Positions 35,494 to 44,398 of a stretch of 64,000 nt of DNA are shown here, in pieces. Numbering within the stretch: position 1 is the stretch's first letter; the number at the start of each line of letters is the position of its first letter. Both the position numbers and the translations under genes were made by a program. The notes under the pieces were generated by a model that did no database searches, was not told the DNA's origin, and saw nothing but the letters and a program-made list of their open reading frames with translations. Source of the DNA: JAKAAZ01 sp963817855 (GTDB lineage: Bacteria; Acidobacteriota; Terriglobia; Terriglobales; Acidobacteriaceae); contig CAWFQA010000004.1 in NCBI GenBank assembly GCA_963817855.1, positions 620,001 to 684,000 on the forward strand. Reading direction: 5' to 3'.

Positions 35494-37527
35494 TTACGAT
35501 GGCCCGTTGCCCATATGCGCCAGCGCTACTTTCGCCTGGCCTAACTCTGGGCCATAATCTTTGGGCGCGTTGGCGACGAAGGCGCGAAAGGCATTTCTGG
35601 CGCAGGTAATATCGTGCGCCTGGTTGCAAACGATTCCGAGATTCAACTGGCCTTCGACATACTTTGGGTCCAGTTGCACTGCTCTTTCAAAATTCGCGCG
35701 CGCACCGGCAACATTATTGCGTTTGTCGGCAATAATTCCAAGTCCGTTGTAGGCGGGTGCGTAGGGTTGAATCGCCAGCACCCAATGAAACACTCGCTCT
35801 GCCTCCGCTAGCTGGCCGCTCTGCAGATATGCGGTGGCTAAATCGTTTTGACTTTCGATGTCGAGAGGATTTTGTTGTTCTGCCTGCTTGTAGTACGAAA
35901 TAGCGTCTTTTAAATTGCCGGTTCGTAAATATAAATTCGCGAGCCGAGACAGGATCATTCCGTTCAGCGCCGTGTGATGCAGCGCCTGGTGGCAGATTTG
36001 CATGGCTTGCGCGTATTGGCCCGTCGCCTCATATTTGTCGGCCAGACTCTCATACAACATAGGATTCGACGGGTCCTGCTTCAGTGCGTTTTGCAGCAAT
36101 TGAATGTCGCGCTGCGTATCTGCCGCGCTCAAGCCGGAGATATCTACCAAATGAAGAGTCTTGAGCGTCGCCAGGTGATCTTTAGGATCGTCACCTTTTC
36201 CGTTCAGATGGAACGATGTTCCGGAAAATCCTGCGGTGTAGCCTAGCGACTTCAGTTGATTCATCGTCTGCTGGTCCATCTGCTCGAACTTCACGGTCTC
36301 GGTGCCGGAGTTTCCCAGACGGCTTGCTTTCCTCAGTTGCGCATCCAGCTCGCGGTATTCCTTCGGGTGCGCGTCGATAACGTTGTTCAGCTCGCCGGGG
36401 TCTTGATCGAGATCATACAGTTCCGGCCGCGGGGCACGCATGTACATCCAGTGGGCAGTGTGAATGCCGCGCAGCTCCGACCATCCCATGTTGATTTTTG
36501 GATACAGAGTTTCTTCATACGAGTAATTTGATGGCACGGTTTTGCCGGAAAATGTTGGCACCAGACTTGTTCCCTGAACAGCTGAAGATGCCTGTCCATC
36601 CATCAAATCAAGCATGGTCGGTAGCAGGTCGATCTCACGAGCTTGTTGCTGCACATGCAAACCTGCGGGCACTCCCGGGCCTGCCATGATCCAGGCGATG
36701 CGCACGGTGGAGTCATAGAGAAACACCCCGTGGTCGTATTCGCCATGGTCGCCGAGACCCTCCCCATGGTCGGAAAGCAAAACAATCAGCGTTTTCTGCG
36801 CGGAAGATTTCTGTTTCACCGCATCCAGCACACGGCCCACTTGCTGATCTTCAAATGCAATCTCGGCATCGTACGGGTCCTGGGGATCTTGCTTGCGAAA
36901 CTCAACCGGTGGATCGTACGGGAAATGCGCATCGTAGAAATGTACCCACAGAAAAAATGGCTTGCCGGACTGTTGCTGCAGCCAATGGATCGCATGATCG
37001 GCGGTTGCGTCAGCCGCACGCGTGGAAACTGGATCCCGACTCTTGCGGTGGTTAAGTTGATCGTCGTAGGTGGCAAAACCTTGATTGAAGCCGAACATTT
37101 TTGTAAGCACGCTGGCGCTGATGAACCCGGCCGTGTCCCAGCCATGTCGCTGAAGAATCGTTGCCATGGTGACGGATGAAGGTTGCAGTGCAAAGCCGCC
37201 AGTGTCGCGAACGTTGTGAACGTTGGGATTCTCACCCGTAAACATGCTGGCATGCGAGGGCTGCGTCAGCGGCGTTTGCGCCACGGCCTTTTCAAACAGC
37301 GCGCCACTGGCTGCTAAAGCATCTATGTTTGGAGTCTTGATCTTCTCGTTTCCATAGCAGTGCAGGTGATCGGCCCGCACTGTATCCAGCGTGATCAGCA
37401 CCACATTAATCGGCTTCAAGGCGGTCGCGGTTGCTTTGCGCTTTGGAGTCGATCTGCAGGAAATAAGTGCGGCCGAAGCAAGCGCGCAAACGCCGCTGAC
37501 GAACGCTCGTCGAATGCCGAATTGCAT
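35494..37527 (-). CDS. Sulfatase/alkaline-phosphatase-superfamily lipoprotein with C-terminal TPR repeats
   Basis: A 677-residue lipoprotein: the signal region ends AALISC-RS, a lipobox with Cys24. The sulfatase-fold domain (about 40-420) has INVVLITLDTVRADHLHCYG and a TPLTQPSHASMFTG nucleophile site with Thr/Ser in place of the Cys that sulfatases convert to formylglycine, so it may be a phosphatase, phosphodiesterase or transferase of the same fold. LLSDHGEGLGDHGEYDHG holds metal ligands. It then has LKSLGYTAGFSG and about six TPR units (DKYEATGQYAQAMQICHQAL, ANLYLRTGNLKDAISYYKQA). The TPRs suggest complex formation at the membrane. Confidence 0.85.
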   Translation of the reverse strand: MQFGIRRAFVSGVCALASAALISCRSTPKRKATATALKPINVVLITLDTVRADHLHCYGNEKIKTPNIDALAASGALFEKAVAQTPLTQPSHASMFTGENPNVHNVRDTGGFALQPSSVTMATILQRHGWDTAGFISASVLTKMFGFNQGFATYDDQLNHRKSRDPVSTRAADATADHAIHWLQQQSGKPFFLWVHFYDAHFPYDPPVEFRKQDPQDPYDAEIAFEDQQVGRVLDAVKQKSSAQKTLIVLLSDHGEGLGDHGEYDHGVFLYDSTVRIAWIMAGPGVPAGLHVQQQAREIDLLPTMLDLMDGQASSAVQGTSLVPTFSGKTVPSNYSYEETLYPKINMGWSELRGIHTAHWMYMRAPRPELYDLDQDPGELNNVIDAHPKEYRELDAQLRKASRLGNSGTETVKFEQMDQQTMNQLKSLGYTAGFSGTSFHLNGKGDDPKDHLATLKTLHLVDISGLSAADTQRDIQLLQNALKQDPSNPMLYESLADKYEATGQYAQAMQICHQALHHTALNGMILSRLANLYLRTGNLKDAISYYKQAEQQNPLDIESQNDLATAYLQSGQLAEAERVFHWVLAIQPYAPAYNGLGIIADKRNNVAGARANFERAVQLDPKYVEGQLNLGIVCNQAHDITCARNAFRAFVANAPKDYGPELGQAKVALAHMGNGPS

Positions 37528-37563
37528 CGATCCATTTCTCCAGTTCGGGTGTGGGCGAGCTGA

Positions 37564-38343
37564 TTAGATGATTACGCCAAAGGGCTTTCGCAGTGCAAAT
37601 ACCGTAATCCAGCTGACGAGAATAAACCACACGATCCAGGGAATTCCGAATCCAAAAAGGTTCACTTCCGCATCTGGATATTGAATCTCAATCCAGCGAA
37701 ATGCGCCACTGCGCGGCAAGAGTTTTTCTCCAGGATAGATCAGCCAGTTCCACAACGATGACACTCGCCGATTCGATAGAATGTGCAACCCGGAACCGAC
37801 GTCCACACTTTTTTGCGCGGCGTTGTCGGCTGCGGCACTGCCAGAAAGACTCACCGATAGATTGTCCCTTCCGGGCGCGGTAGCACGAACTCCCCAGACA
37901 ACCTGGTGTTGATCCGGAAGGCGCACGGATGGCGTTTCCACTGTGATATTGGTGCCGCGGAGCTTCGGAGAAATGTTGTTTAGGTCTATCTTGTTGGCCA
38001 CGCGAGCTGTGACCAGCGTATTTTCACCGACCCGCAGTGGTCGATGGCCGTACACCATGTCCATCAGCATGGTGAGGACGATGATCGGCAGAATGATGAC
38101 AGCGGCAGGTTTCAGGATTAGCCCAACGTAGCGAGCATTCCACAGCAGCAATTGTCCCTGCGCGCGAAACACCAGCCGCGGGTCGTCGCCGAAAAGGCGA
38201 AATTCGTACAGCGCCGCGCGGATTTTTCGTTTCGCCAGCGCGAGACCCTGAGTGTTTGAAAATTTGCCGAAAATCGGAAGAATCGCAATGCCTGTAACGA
38301 TACCGAGCACCGTCAGGCTAATCAGATATGTCGTAGGTCGCAT
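37564..38343 (-). CDS. Membrane protein of unknown function in the phosphatase cluster
   Basis: A 259-residue protein with helices at about 5-25 (YLISLTVLGIVTGIAILPI), 75-95 (ILKPAAVIILPIIVLTMLM) and 232-252 (FGIPWIVWFILVSWITVFAL). Between helices 2 and 3 is a probable periplasmic beta-rich domain with TLVTARVANKID and NLSVSLSGSAAAD. I do not recognise the family. The start overlaps the stop of the small RHH gene by one base (TGATG), which implies translational coupling; the sulfatase-TPR gene follows after 36 bases. Its position points to a role in anchoring or partnering the phosphatase-fold enzymes, which is inference. Confidence 0.65.
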   Translation of the reverse strand: MRPTTYLISLTVLGIVTGIAILPIFGKFSNTQGLALAKRKIRAALYEFRLFGDDPRLVFRAQGQLLLWNARYVGLILKPAAVIILPIIVLTMLMDMVYGHRPLRVGENTLVTARVANKIDLNNISPKLRGTNITVETPSVRLPDQHQVVWGVRATAPGRDNLSVSLSGSAAADNAAQKSVDVGSGLHILSNRRVSSLWNWLIYPGEKLLPRSGAFRWIEIQYPDAEVNLFGFGIPWIVWFILVSWITVFALRKPFGVII

Positions 38344-38534
38344 CAGTCCAGGTATCCCAGGCCCTTCAGCTTTAGAACAATTTCTTCATCCGACTGCGCG
38401 TCGTCCAGCTTTGCAATTTCTTTGTCGAGCACGTGTTCCACGAACTCCTCCGGGGAGCTGTAACCGCCCGCCTGCGAAACGCGTTTCACTTTTGCCCACA
38501 TCTCTTTCTTCAGCTTGATAGACGTTCCTGCCAT
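38343..38534 (-). CDS. Small ribbon-helix-helix-like protein ending in LGYLD
   Basis: A 63-residue protein: GTSIKLKKEMWAKVKRVS looks like the beta strand and first helix of a ribbon-helix-helix domain, followed by YSSPEEFVEHVLDKEI (helix 2). The C-terminal DEEIVLKLKGLGYLD resembles the LxxLGY motif near residue 430 of the neighbouring sulfatase-TPR protein and the tail motif common in sulfatase-fold proteins. No toxin partner is adjacent. It lies 12 bases after the stop of the 648-residue phosphatase-fold gene and overlaps the next start by one base. It may be a local regulator or a small assembly factor. Confidence 0.65.
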   Translation of the reverse strand: MAGTSIKLKKEMWAKVKRVSQAGGYSSPEEFVEHVLDKEIAKLDDAQSDEEIVLKLKGLGYLD

Positions 38535-38546
38535 AATTTCCTCCGC

Positions 38547-40466
38547 CTAGAACATCGAGTGGCCGCGCATGTCTCTCGGCGCCTCTACACCAAACTCGTG
38601 CAGCAGCGTGACGGGCACGTCCCCCAGCCACGGATGTTGAAGCTTGCATTTTCGGTTGCTCAGAAAAGCTCCCGGAACCAGTTCGGGGTCGACGCAGTGA
38701 TCGCCGCGCCACTGGTCTTTATTATCCTCAATCACGGCCACCGGAATCTCCCCAAGTGCCGTTTCCCACGACGATCGATAACCTTTTTGCCAGCCGACAA
38801 TCAAGTCCGGCGCCAGCTTGACAGCAGGTCCGTGGTACACCTGATCGCTGAGATACACCTTGTACACCGCAGAATCGCCATTCAGAGGATCTTTCAGAGC
38901 TTCCAGCCGGGAAGAAATTTTCGCAGCCGCCCGATCGCGCATCGCGGGCGGCACGATTCCATGTTTTTCGCGACCGGCAACGTTAACGTAGATCGAGTTC
39001 AATCCAATGGAATATGCCTGAGTGTGGGCCCAGTCCACGTGCGTAAGTGTCCCGTCATCCTTTCCCAGGTTCGCGGGATTGTCGATGGCGAGAAATCCTT
39101 CATGGTAGAGCCACGTATTCAGGTTCACCGCGCGATCGAAGCTGGTAAATCCGTGGTCGGAGATGACCATCACGGTTGCGTCCGGTGCCGTTTTCATAAT
39201 GTAGCCAACCTCGGCATCGACCCTCTCGTAGATCTTCAGCAAATCGTCTCCATACTTCCCCCACAGCATGTGCGAGCCTTGATCAACCGGCCCGTAGTGC
39301 AGAAAAAGAACACCGTTGCGCAGGCGGGGAATTTCATAGTTGAACATGCGGAATTCGTCGTCACTGACAAAGTCAATTTGCTGCTCGAATTCATGGCGAT
39401 CGAAAACTCCGGAACGCCACGCCGCGGTATCTTCGGGTATTCCTTGCGTGTAGTAGGGCCCAATCGCATGCGCCAAATCAGCGCTGAAGCCAGCTGGCGT
39501 TGAAATGGGTAGCTCCGGCGAATTGGGATCGATATTGACTGGCGAGACATAAATATCAAACTCAGGATTGATCTTTTTCGCGTAGACGCGGAACATGCCG
39601 GCTGCGGTTTTGATGCCGGGAATAATCGGGAAATAAACATGAATCCAGCCCGACCACTCTTCCTCGCGAAGAACAAACTTCTGCCCATCCACTTTGAACA
39701 GCGCGGCAGGATGGTCTGGATCGCGATGGACCACCATCGTCACTGTTGACCGCGCATGATCTTTGCGCAACGTATTTTCCGGACCTCCCACAACCAGCGA
39801 GACCTGATTGTTGTCGACCGTCACCGGAACGATAATTCCACCGGGAACCTCGTGCGCTACGGCCAGCGGATCGTCGGTGAAGTCGGTGAAGGTTCCGTAG
39901 GTGCCGCGCAAATCGGGCGTGCCCATACCGGAAAGGGTGTCGCTCTTCGACGGTAGTGGAGGAAAATTATTTGGCATGCGAAGAATGATGGAATGAACGC
40001 CCGACTTGTCCAGAATCTGCCAGAAGGCTTCGCCCCGTAGAAAGCGTTCTTCGCGGCCTTTGGAGATTGGCAGAACGTACGGCCCAATGGAGACGGTGTG
40101 ACTCGGCAAGTCCACATCAGCCATAGACGACAGCAGCGTCATGGTTTTCGGATCACGCAGGATGAAGTCGAACATGCCATCGCCGCCAGGATCCATGCCC
40201 GTCATGACGGAAGACCAGGCCACTGGACTTTGCGGCGGAATCGTCGTGCCGAGTCGCTTAAAATCGCCAATTTGTCGTAGGTGGTTCAGGTGGGGCAAGG
40301 AGTCCCAGTGTCGCTCGAGGAATGCTGGATCCATGCCGTCGATACCGAGCACCAGAATGCGTTTGCCGACCGGTTTATGGTGACACCCTGCCACCAGGCT
40401 GCATAACCCTACGGATATAAGGCTTGCCGCTGCGATGGCTCCGCGCTTCCACACGCTGAGATTCAT
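38547..40466 (-). CDS. Alkaline-phosphatase-superfamily (type I phosphodiesterase-like) lipoprotein
   Basis: About 639 residues, starting at MNLSVWKRG (ATG 40466, overlapping the preceding gene's stop by four bases). The lipobox LVAGC gives a lipid-anchored protein. Catalytic features: GKRILVLGIDGMDPAF at the first metal site, TIPPQSPVAWSSVMTG with a nucleophile Ser/Thr, VISDHGF for a second metal site, and WRGDHCVDPELVPGAF near the end. The fold covers nucleotide pyrophosphatases, phosphodiesterases, phosphonoacetate hydrolase and phosphoglyceromutases, so the reaction is not fixed. It is a paralogue of the next gene upstream (40463-42559), sharing the DHCVDP block and overall order. Confidence 0.85.
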   Translation of the reverse strand: MNLSVWKRGAIAAASLISVGLCSLVAGCHHKPVGKRILVLGIDGMDPAFLERHWDSLPHLNHLRQIGDFKRLGTTIPPQSPVAWSSVMTGMDPGGDGMFDFILRDPKTMTLLSSMADVDLPSHTVSIGPYVLPISKGREERFLRGEAFWQILDKSGVHSIILRMPNNFPPLPSKSDTLSGMGTPDLRGTYGTFTDFTDDPLAVAHEVPGGIIVPVTVDNNQVSLVVGGPENTLRKDHARSTVTMVVHRDPDHPAALFKVDGQKFVLREEEWSGWIHVYFPIIPGIKTAAGMFRVYAKKINPEFDIYVSPVNIDPNSPELPISTPAGFSADLAHAIGPYYTQGIPEDTAAWRSGVFDRHEFEQQIDFVSDDEFRMFNYEIPRLRNGVLFLHYGPVDQGSHMLWGKYGDDLLKIYERVDAEVGYIMKTAPDATVMVISDHGFTSFDRAVNLNTWLYHEGFLAIDNPANLGKDDGTLTHVDWAHTQAYSIGLNSIYVNVAGREKHGIVPPAMRDRAAAKISSRLEALKDPLNGDSAVYKVYLSDQVYHGPAVKLAPDLIVGWQKGYRSSWETALGEIPVAVIEDNKDQWRGDHCVDPELVPGAFLSNRKCKLQHPWLGDVPVTLLHEFGVEAPRDMRGHSMF

Positions 40467-42559
40467 AGCGCCAACGATTTTCCTTCCACCCACTGCGGCA
40501 CATCCACGCCGAACAGATGCAGCGCGGTAGGCGCCAGATCTTCAATACCGGGGTCGGCATTTTTCACGGGGCGATTGGCGAACAGCACTCCCGGAACAAG
40601 CACCGGATCGACACAGTGGTCGCCGCTCCACGCCTTGGTGTTGTCTTCAAGAATGTCTTTTGTGACTTTGCCGACCGCGCAATCCCACGACACGCGATAT
40701 CCCTTGTGATAGCCGACCAGCATGTCGGGCGCCGCTTGCAGGTACGGGCCCTGGTACAGATCGGAGGTTGCATAGACCGTACGGATGGGCGGCTCGCCAT
40801 TGTCTTCGCGCAATGCGGTGAGCTTGACAATAATCTCACGCCGCAGCGATTCCGCTTCTTTACCCGGCGTCACAATACCTTGCGCTTCCCGTCCTTTAAC
40901 GTTCATATACATTCCGCCCAGGCCCAGCGCGTAGGCACGCGTCTTGCTCCAGTCAATACCTTCAAAAAACGAACCGGTCTCAGCATCCGGCTTTAACCTG
41001 AGGTAGCCATTTTGATGCAGCCAGGAGTTGAGATTAACGCCGCGTCGAAACGCGCAGAAGCCATGATCCGACAGGACGTAGAGCGCGGTGTCCGCATCGA
41101 CAAACGGCAATGTCTCGCCCACCAGCGCGTCCATGCGCTGATACATCTCTTCAATCGTCTGTTTGTACCCATCGTCGCCGCCCATATGGCGAAAGAACAT
41201 GTGCTGCACACGATCACTGGTATCGAACACGCAAGCGACCACGCCGCGGCGCGTATTTTTCAGCGCGCTCAGGAACATTCCTTTGCGTTCTTCGAAAATG
41301 CTGTACGCCTGATCCAGAAATGCCGACTCGTCGATGACACCTTCATTCAGCGCCCAGGTATCCTCCGCCATGCCGCAGGTGGCGTAGGAGCCCAGCAGGT
41401 CGGCAAGATACTTGGCGTAGTAGGAAGGATGGCTGATGGGCAACGCGGGCCGCCCCGGATCGATTTGAATCGGAGACATATAAAGACTGGTTTCCGCGTC
41501 AAGTTCCGTCAGCATAATGCGCACAATGCCGCAGGCTCTAGCGCCGACAACTGTGCGGAATGAAAGCTGCAGCCAATCTGTATACGCGCCGCGCTGCAGT
41601 TGCACGCGATGGTCTTGCACCCGCAACTCTAGCGTGTCTCCTTTGCGGAGCAACTGGAAGGGAATGCGCAGCGTTGGCTCTTCCGCCAGAAACGTATCCT
41701 GCGGGCCTTCGATCACGCCCTCAAATCCGTTTTCCATCACACGCAGCGGATAGCGGCTGCCGTTTTCGTACGTAGTTTTTTCGACGCGCGTAGTGAACTG
41801 CGAAAAACTGCCTTGCGTGCCTTTCAAGTCAGGCGTGGACATGGCCGAGAGCATCTTTCCGTCAAATTTCTCCGGCGGGAAGGTGATTGGCAGCCGCAAG
41901 ATCGTACAGTCAATACCGTGCTCGCCAAGAATCTTCCAGAATGGTTTGCTTTTGCGCAGCAGCTCGACAGTCGGACTGGAGGTGGGAATTCGCAGCCGAC
42001 CGAGGCGCAGAACTTTTCGCGGCCGCTGAATGCGCGCGGACGAAAGCTGCGGCAAATAGGTCTTCAGGCTGCGATCCAGAAAATCGAAAATATTGTGTTT
42101 CGCCGGGCTCACTCCCGTAGCAAACGTGGACCAGGCAACCGGAGACAGCGACGGGAACGTGGTTCGCAGGCGACTATAGCTGCCCGTTTCGGCCAGCTGC
42201 TTCAGGTTGGGCAGCTTGCCCTCGGCAATGTAACGTTCTGTCAGTCCGGGGTCCAGCCCATCGAGGCCCAGGAAAATGATTTTCTTCACCTTGGCATCGC
42301 GAAAACCTTTGTGCCGTCGCAACGTCCGCCACGCCACGCGAAACGGCCAGCTAAGGAACGAGAGCAGGCTGGCAAAAAATCCGATGATCAGCGTCAGGAA
42401 TGAGCTAATAAAGGCGAACCCGGAACCGGGCCCGATATAGGCAAGCTGAACCGCGTGGGAATGATGCTGTGCATACAGCAACCAACAAGCCGTCATCACC
42501 AGCGTCGCCGCAGAGCCCGCGGCGGAATTGCGCTGCAAGGGATGGAGAGAGCGGTTCAC
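40463..42559 (-). CDS. Membrane-anchored alkaline-phosphatase-superfamily phosphodiesterase-like protein
   Basis: A 698-residue protein. Helices at about 18-34 and 45-70 (FAFISSFLTLIIGFFASLL) tether the catalytic domain. Active-site features: KKIIFLGLDGLDPGLTERY, TTFPSLSPVAWSTFATG, YVLSDHGFCAFRRGVNLNSWL and WSGDHCVDPVLVPGVLF. The same blocks occur in the 648-residue paralogue downstream. It overlaps its downstream neighbour by four bases and its upstream neighbour by four bases (42556-42559), so the three are translationally coupled. The paired, different anchoring (TM versus lipoprotein) suggests two paralogues acting on the two sides or in one complex; this is inference. Confidence 0.85.
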   Translation of the reverse strand: MNRSLHPLQRNSAAGSAATLVMTACWLLYAQHHSHAVQLAYIGPGSGFAFISSFLTLIIGFFASLLSFLSWPFRVAWRTLRRHKGFRDAKVKKIIFLGLDGLDPGLTERYIAEGKLPNLKQLAETGSYSRLRTTFPSLSPVAWSTFATGVSPAKHNIFDFLDRSLKTYLPQLSSARIQRPRKVLRLGRLRIPTSSPTVELLRKSKPFWKILGEHGIDCTILRLPITFPPEKFDGKMLSAMSTPDLKGTQGSFSQFTTRVEKTTYENGSRYPLRVMENGFEGVIEGPQDTFLAEEPTLRIPFQLLRKGDTLELRVQDHRVQLQRGAYTDWLQLSFRTVVGARACGIVRIMLTELDAETSLYMSPIQIDPGRPALPISHPSYYAKYLADLLGSYATCGMAEDTWALNEGVIDESAFLDQAYSIFEERKGMFLSALKNTRRGVVACVFDTSDRVQHMFFRHMGGDDGYKQTIEEMYQRMDALVGETLPFVDADTALYVLSDHGFCAFRRGVNLNSWLHQNGYLRLKPDAETGSFFEGIDWSKTRAYALGLGGMYMNVKGREAQGIVTPGKEAESLRREIIVKLTALREDNGEPPIRTVYATSDLYQGPYLQAAPDMLVGYHKGYRVSWDCAVGKVTKDILEDNTKAWSGDHCVDPVLVPGVLFANRPVKNADPGIEDLAPTALHLFGVDVPQWVEGKSLAL

Positions 42560-43419
42560 CGCAGCTTGCCCTCCAGGAACGGAACCTCCAGCACCTTTGG
42601 GTGCTGCACCGGTCCGTGGCCAAAATATCCATCCTCGCCGAAGAGTTCTCCGTGATCGGAGGTAATGGTGATGTACGTATTTTTCGGAACCAGATCGAAC
42701 AGCTCTTCCACCACCACATCGAGATACTTGACGGCTGCAATTTGGCGATGACGCAGCTCATTCATTTTTTTCTGATTGAAGAATCGCGTGCCTTTCAGTT
42801 TTCCACCGACCGCCGGATCCTGCAGGTGCTTGAACACGCCGTGAACGCCGTGAATTCTGGGCCAGTCTTCTTCCGGCTCTCCAGGGAGCGCATAAGGATA
42901 GTGCGTCTCGCCCACGTTCAGCACCCAAAACGAAGGCCGCTCCTCAGAAAAATGCATTTCGCGAACCATGGCTCGCATGTCATTGTGCTTGTCCATCAGT
43001 CGAAAACTGTCGAAGCCAAGATTGATTGGGGTCCGTGGATTCAGAACGGGCAGCGAAACCCGGGCATGCGTGGCGTATCCAAGCGTATTTTTCAGGAAAG
43101 GCGGCAGATATAGTTGCGGCACCAGCGACTGAAACTTCAGGTCATCGCAACCGAGTCGCTGGTTATATTTCAGAAATTCGGTCTTGTAATATTCCGACGC
43201 GAAAATGTGCTTCGGGCTGCGGTGGGGCATCAGTCCCATCAACAGATTGAAGTGTGACGGCGCTGTCCAGGAGGCGTACGACCACTTGCGCTCGACCGGA
43301 CCCAGTTTGCGCATTGTGCGCGGCCGCGCCCGCATAAACGAGTCGTAACGGCAGCTGTCGAAGACCACCAGAACGTAATTATTGCGCTCAGCGCCTTTGC
43401 TTTCGCGGCTTTTACTCAT
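42556..43419 (-). CDS. Sulfatase-like/alkaline-phosphatase-superfamily cytosolic protein
   Basis: A 287-residue protein, short for the superfamily and without signal peptide or helices. NYVLVVFDSCRYDSF is the first metal/nucleophile-side strand, with YASWTAPSHFNLLMG as a likely nucleophile site (Ser/Thr/Cys in a TAPSH context). FWVLNVGETHYPYALPG, ITITSDHGELFGEDGYFGHG and VQHPKVLEVPFL hold metal-ligand Asp/His residues. It is the first gene of the operon, 4 bases overlapping the next. The shortness implies a minimal core domain; the substrate is unknown. Confidence 0.8.
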   Translation of the reverse strand: MSKSRESKGAERNNYVLVVFDSCRYDSFMRARPRTMRKLGPVERKWSYASWTAPSHFNLLMGLMPHRSPKHIFASEYYKTEFLKYNQRLGCDDLKFQSLVPQLYLPPFLKNTLGYATHARVSLPVLNPRTPINLGFDSFRLMDKHNDMRAMVREMHFSEERPSFWVLNVGETHYPYALPGEPEEDWPRIHGVHGVFKHLQDPAVGGKLKGTRFFNQKKMNELRHRQIAAVKYLDVVVEELFDLVPKNTYITITSDHGELFGEDGYFGHGPVQHPKVLEVPFLEGKLR

Positions 43420-43840
43420 CTCGATGTGTCTACTATCTTACCTGCGATGATACGTGGTCGCGTGCCGCTGCGCACGGCTCTTTCTGGTCAGTTTGCCCCG
43501 TTTTCGGTCGAACTTCGGCGCTCGCCAAGTGAACCGATCGAGGGTGCCGCAGGCCGTATTTGCGCGCGGCGAGATGGGATGGGGAACAGCGTAGTATGAC
43601 GATGGAAACTTAATCGGCGGCTGCCGCGTCCAACAAAGCGAGCTAGTTCCCTGACGGCGAACTTATTCTAGGAAAATCATTTCAGGTTCGCATGGCAACG
43701 GTTAAGATTTATATTGCATTCACCCCCGCTGCTGCAATGGAACCGCGAAACCAGCACCAGTCGTATCAGGGCATTCCCAGGTCGTCCCACTCTCATCAGG
43801 ATTGATTTCGGAAACCTACTCTATAGGGAAGGGAAATCGT
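43420..43840. other. 421-base divergent intergenic region between the phosphatase operon and cysC
   Basis: No gene found. It should contain the divergent promoters of the minus-strand phosphatase-fold operon and of cysC. An AT-rich stretch around TTTATATTGCATTCACC (43709-43725) is the only promoter-like region I can point to. No clear operator, riboswitch or palindrome was recognised. Confidence 0.4.
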
Positions 43841-44398
43841 GTGGGTAGGGAGCAAGCGATCGCGCATGGCAAGCCGAAATCCGGCCTGACTGTCTGGTTT
43901 ACGGGTCTCAGCGGCGCCGGAAAAACCACCATCTGCCGCTATGTCCAGATGGAACTAGCCACCCGCGACATCTCCGTGGAAGTTTTGGACGGAGATGTCG
44001 TGCGGAAGCATCTCTGCAAAGACCTTGGATTTTCAGAAGCCGATCGAAAAGAGAACATCCGCCGCATCGCCCACGTTGCGAAGATGCTGACACACCATGG
44101 AAAAATCGTTCTGGTGGCGGCGATTTCGCCCTACAGAAGTGGCCGCGTAGAGGCGCGATCGATCATCGGCAATTTCATTGAGGTCTACGTGAATGCACCG
44201 CTGGCGGTATGCGAGCAACGCGACCCCAAGGGTCTTTACCATCAGGCGCGCATCGGCATGATTCATGGATTTACCGGCATCGATGATCCCTACGAAGCTC
44301 CCTTATCGCCGGATGTGGAGTGTTTCACGGGCGAGGAAAGCCCCAAAGAATCCTGCGACAAAGTGATGGCGGCGGTGATGGAGTTTCTCTCCCGCTAG
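43841..44398 (+). CDS. cysC: Adenylyl-sulfate (APS) kinase
   Basis: CysC phosphorylates APS to PAPS, the sulfuryl donor for sulfotransferases and an intermediate of assimilation. The P-loop is GLSGAGKTT (about residues 22-30), followed by VEVLDGDVVRKHLCKDLGFSEADRKENIRR, and SPYRSGR, DPKGLYHQARIG and FTGIDDPYE. The GTG at 43841 was chosen because AAGGGA lies about 7 bases ahead and length then becomes 185; a TTG at 43802 is the other option. No ATP sulfurylase (CysND or Sat) or PAPS reductase is adjacent. Its stop TAG is the left end of repeat copy 5. It is divergent from the phosphatase-fold operon. Confidence 0.93.
   Translation: MGREQAIAHGKPKSGLTVWFTGLSGAGKTTICRYVQMELATRDISVEVLDGDVVRKHLCKDLGFSEADRKENIRRIAHVAKMLTHHGKIVLVAAISPYRSGRVEARSIIGNFIEVYVNAPLAVCEQRDPKGLYHQARIGMIHGFTGIDDPYEAPLSPDVECFTGEESPKESCDKVMAAVMEFLSR

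Noticed and set aside
38343..38534. Antitoxin of a toxin-antitoxin pair
   Set aside because: Despite the RHH-like shape there is no toxin-like neighbour, and it is embedded and translationally coupled in the phosphatase-fold operon.
38433..39503. Long plus-strand open frame opposite the phosphatase-fold gene
   Set aside because: It is the antisense of a well-supported coding sequence with active-site motifs, and shows no family pattern.
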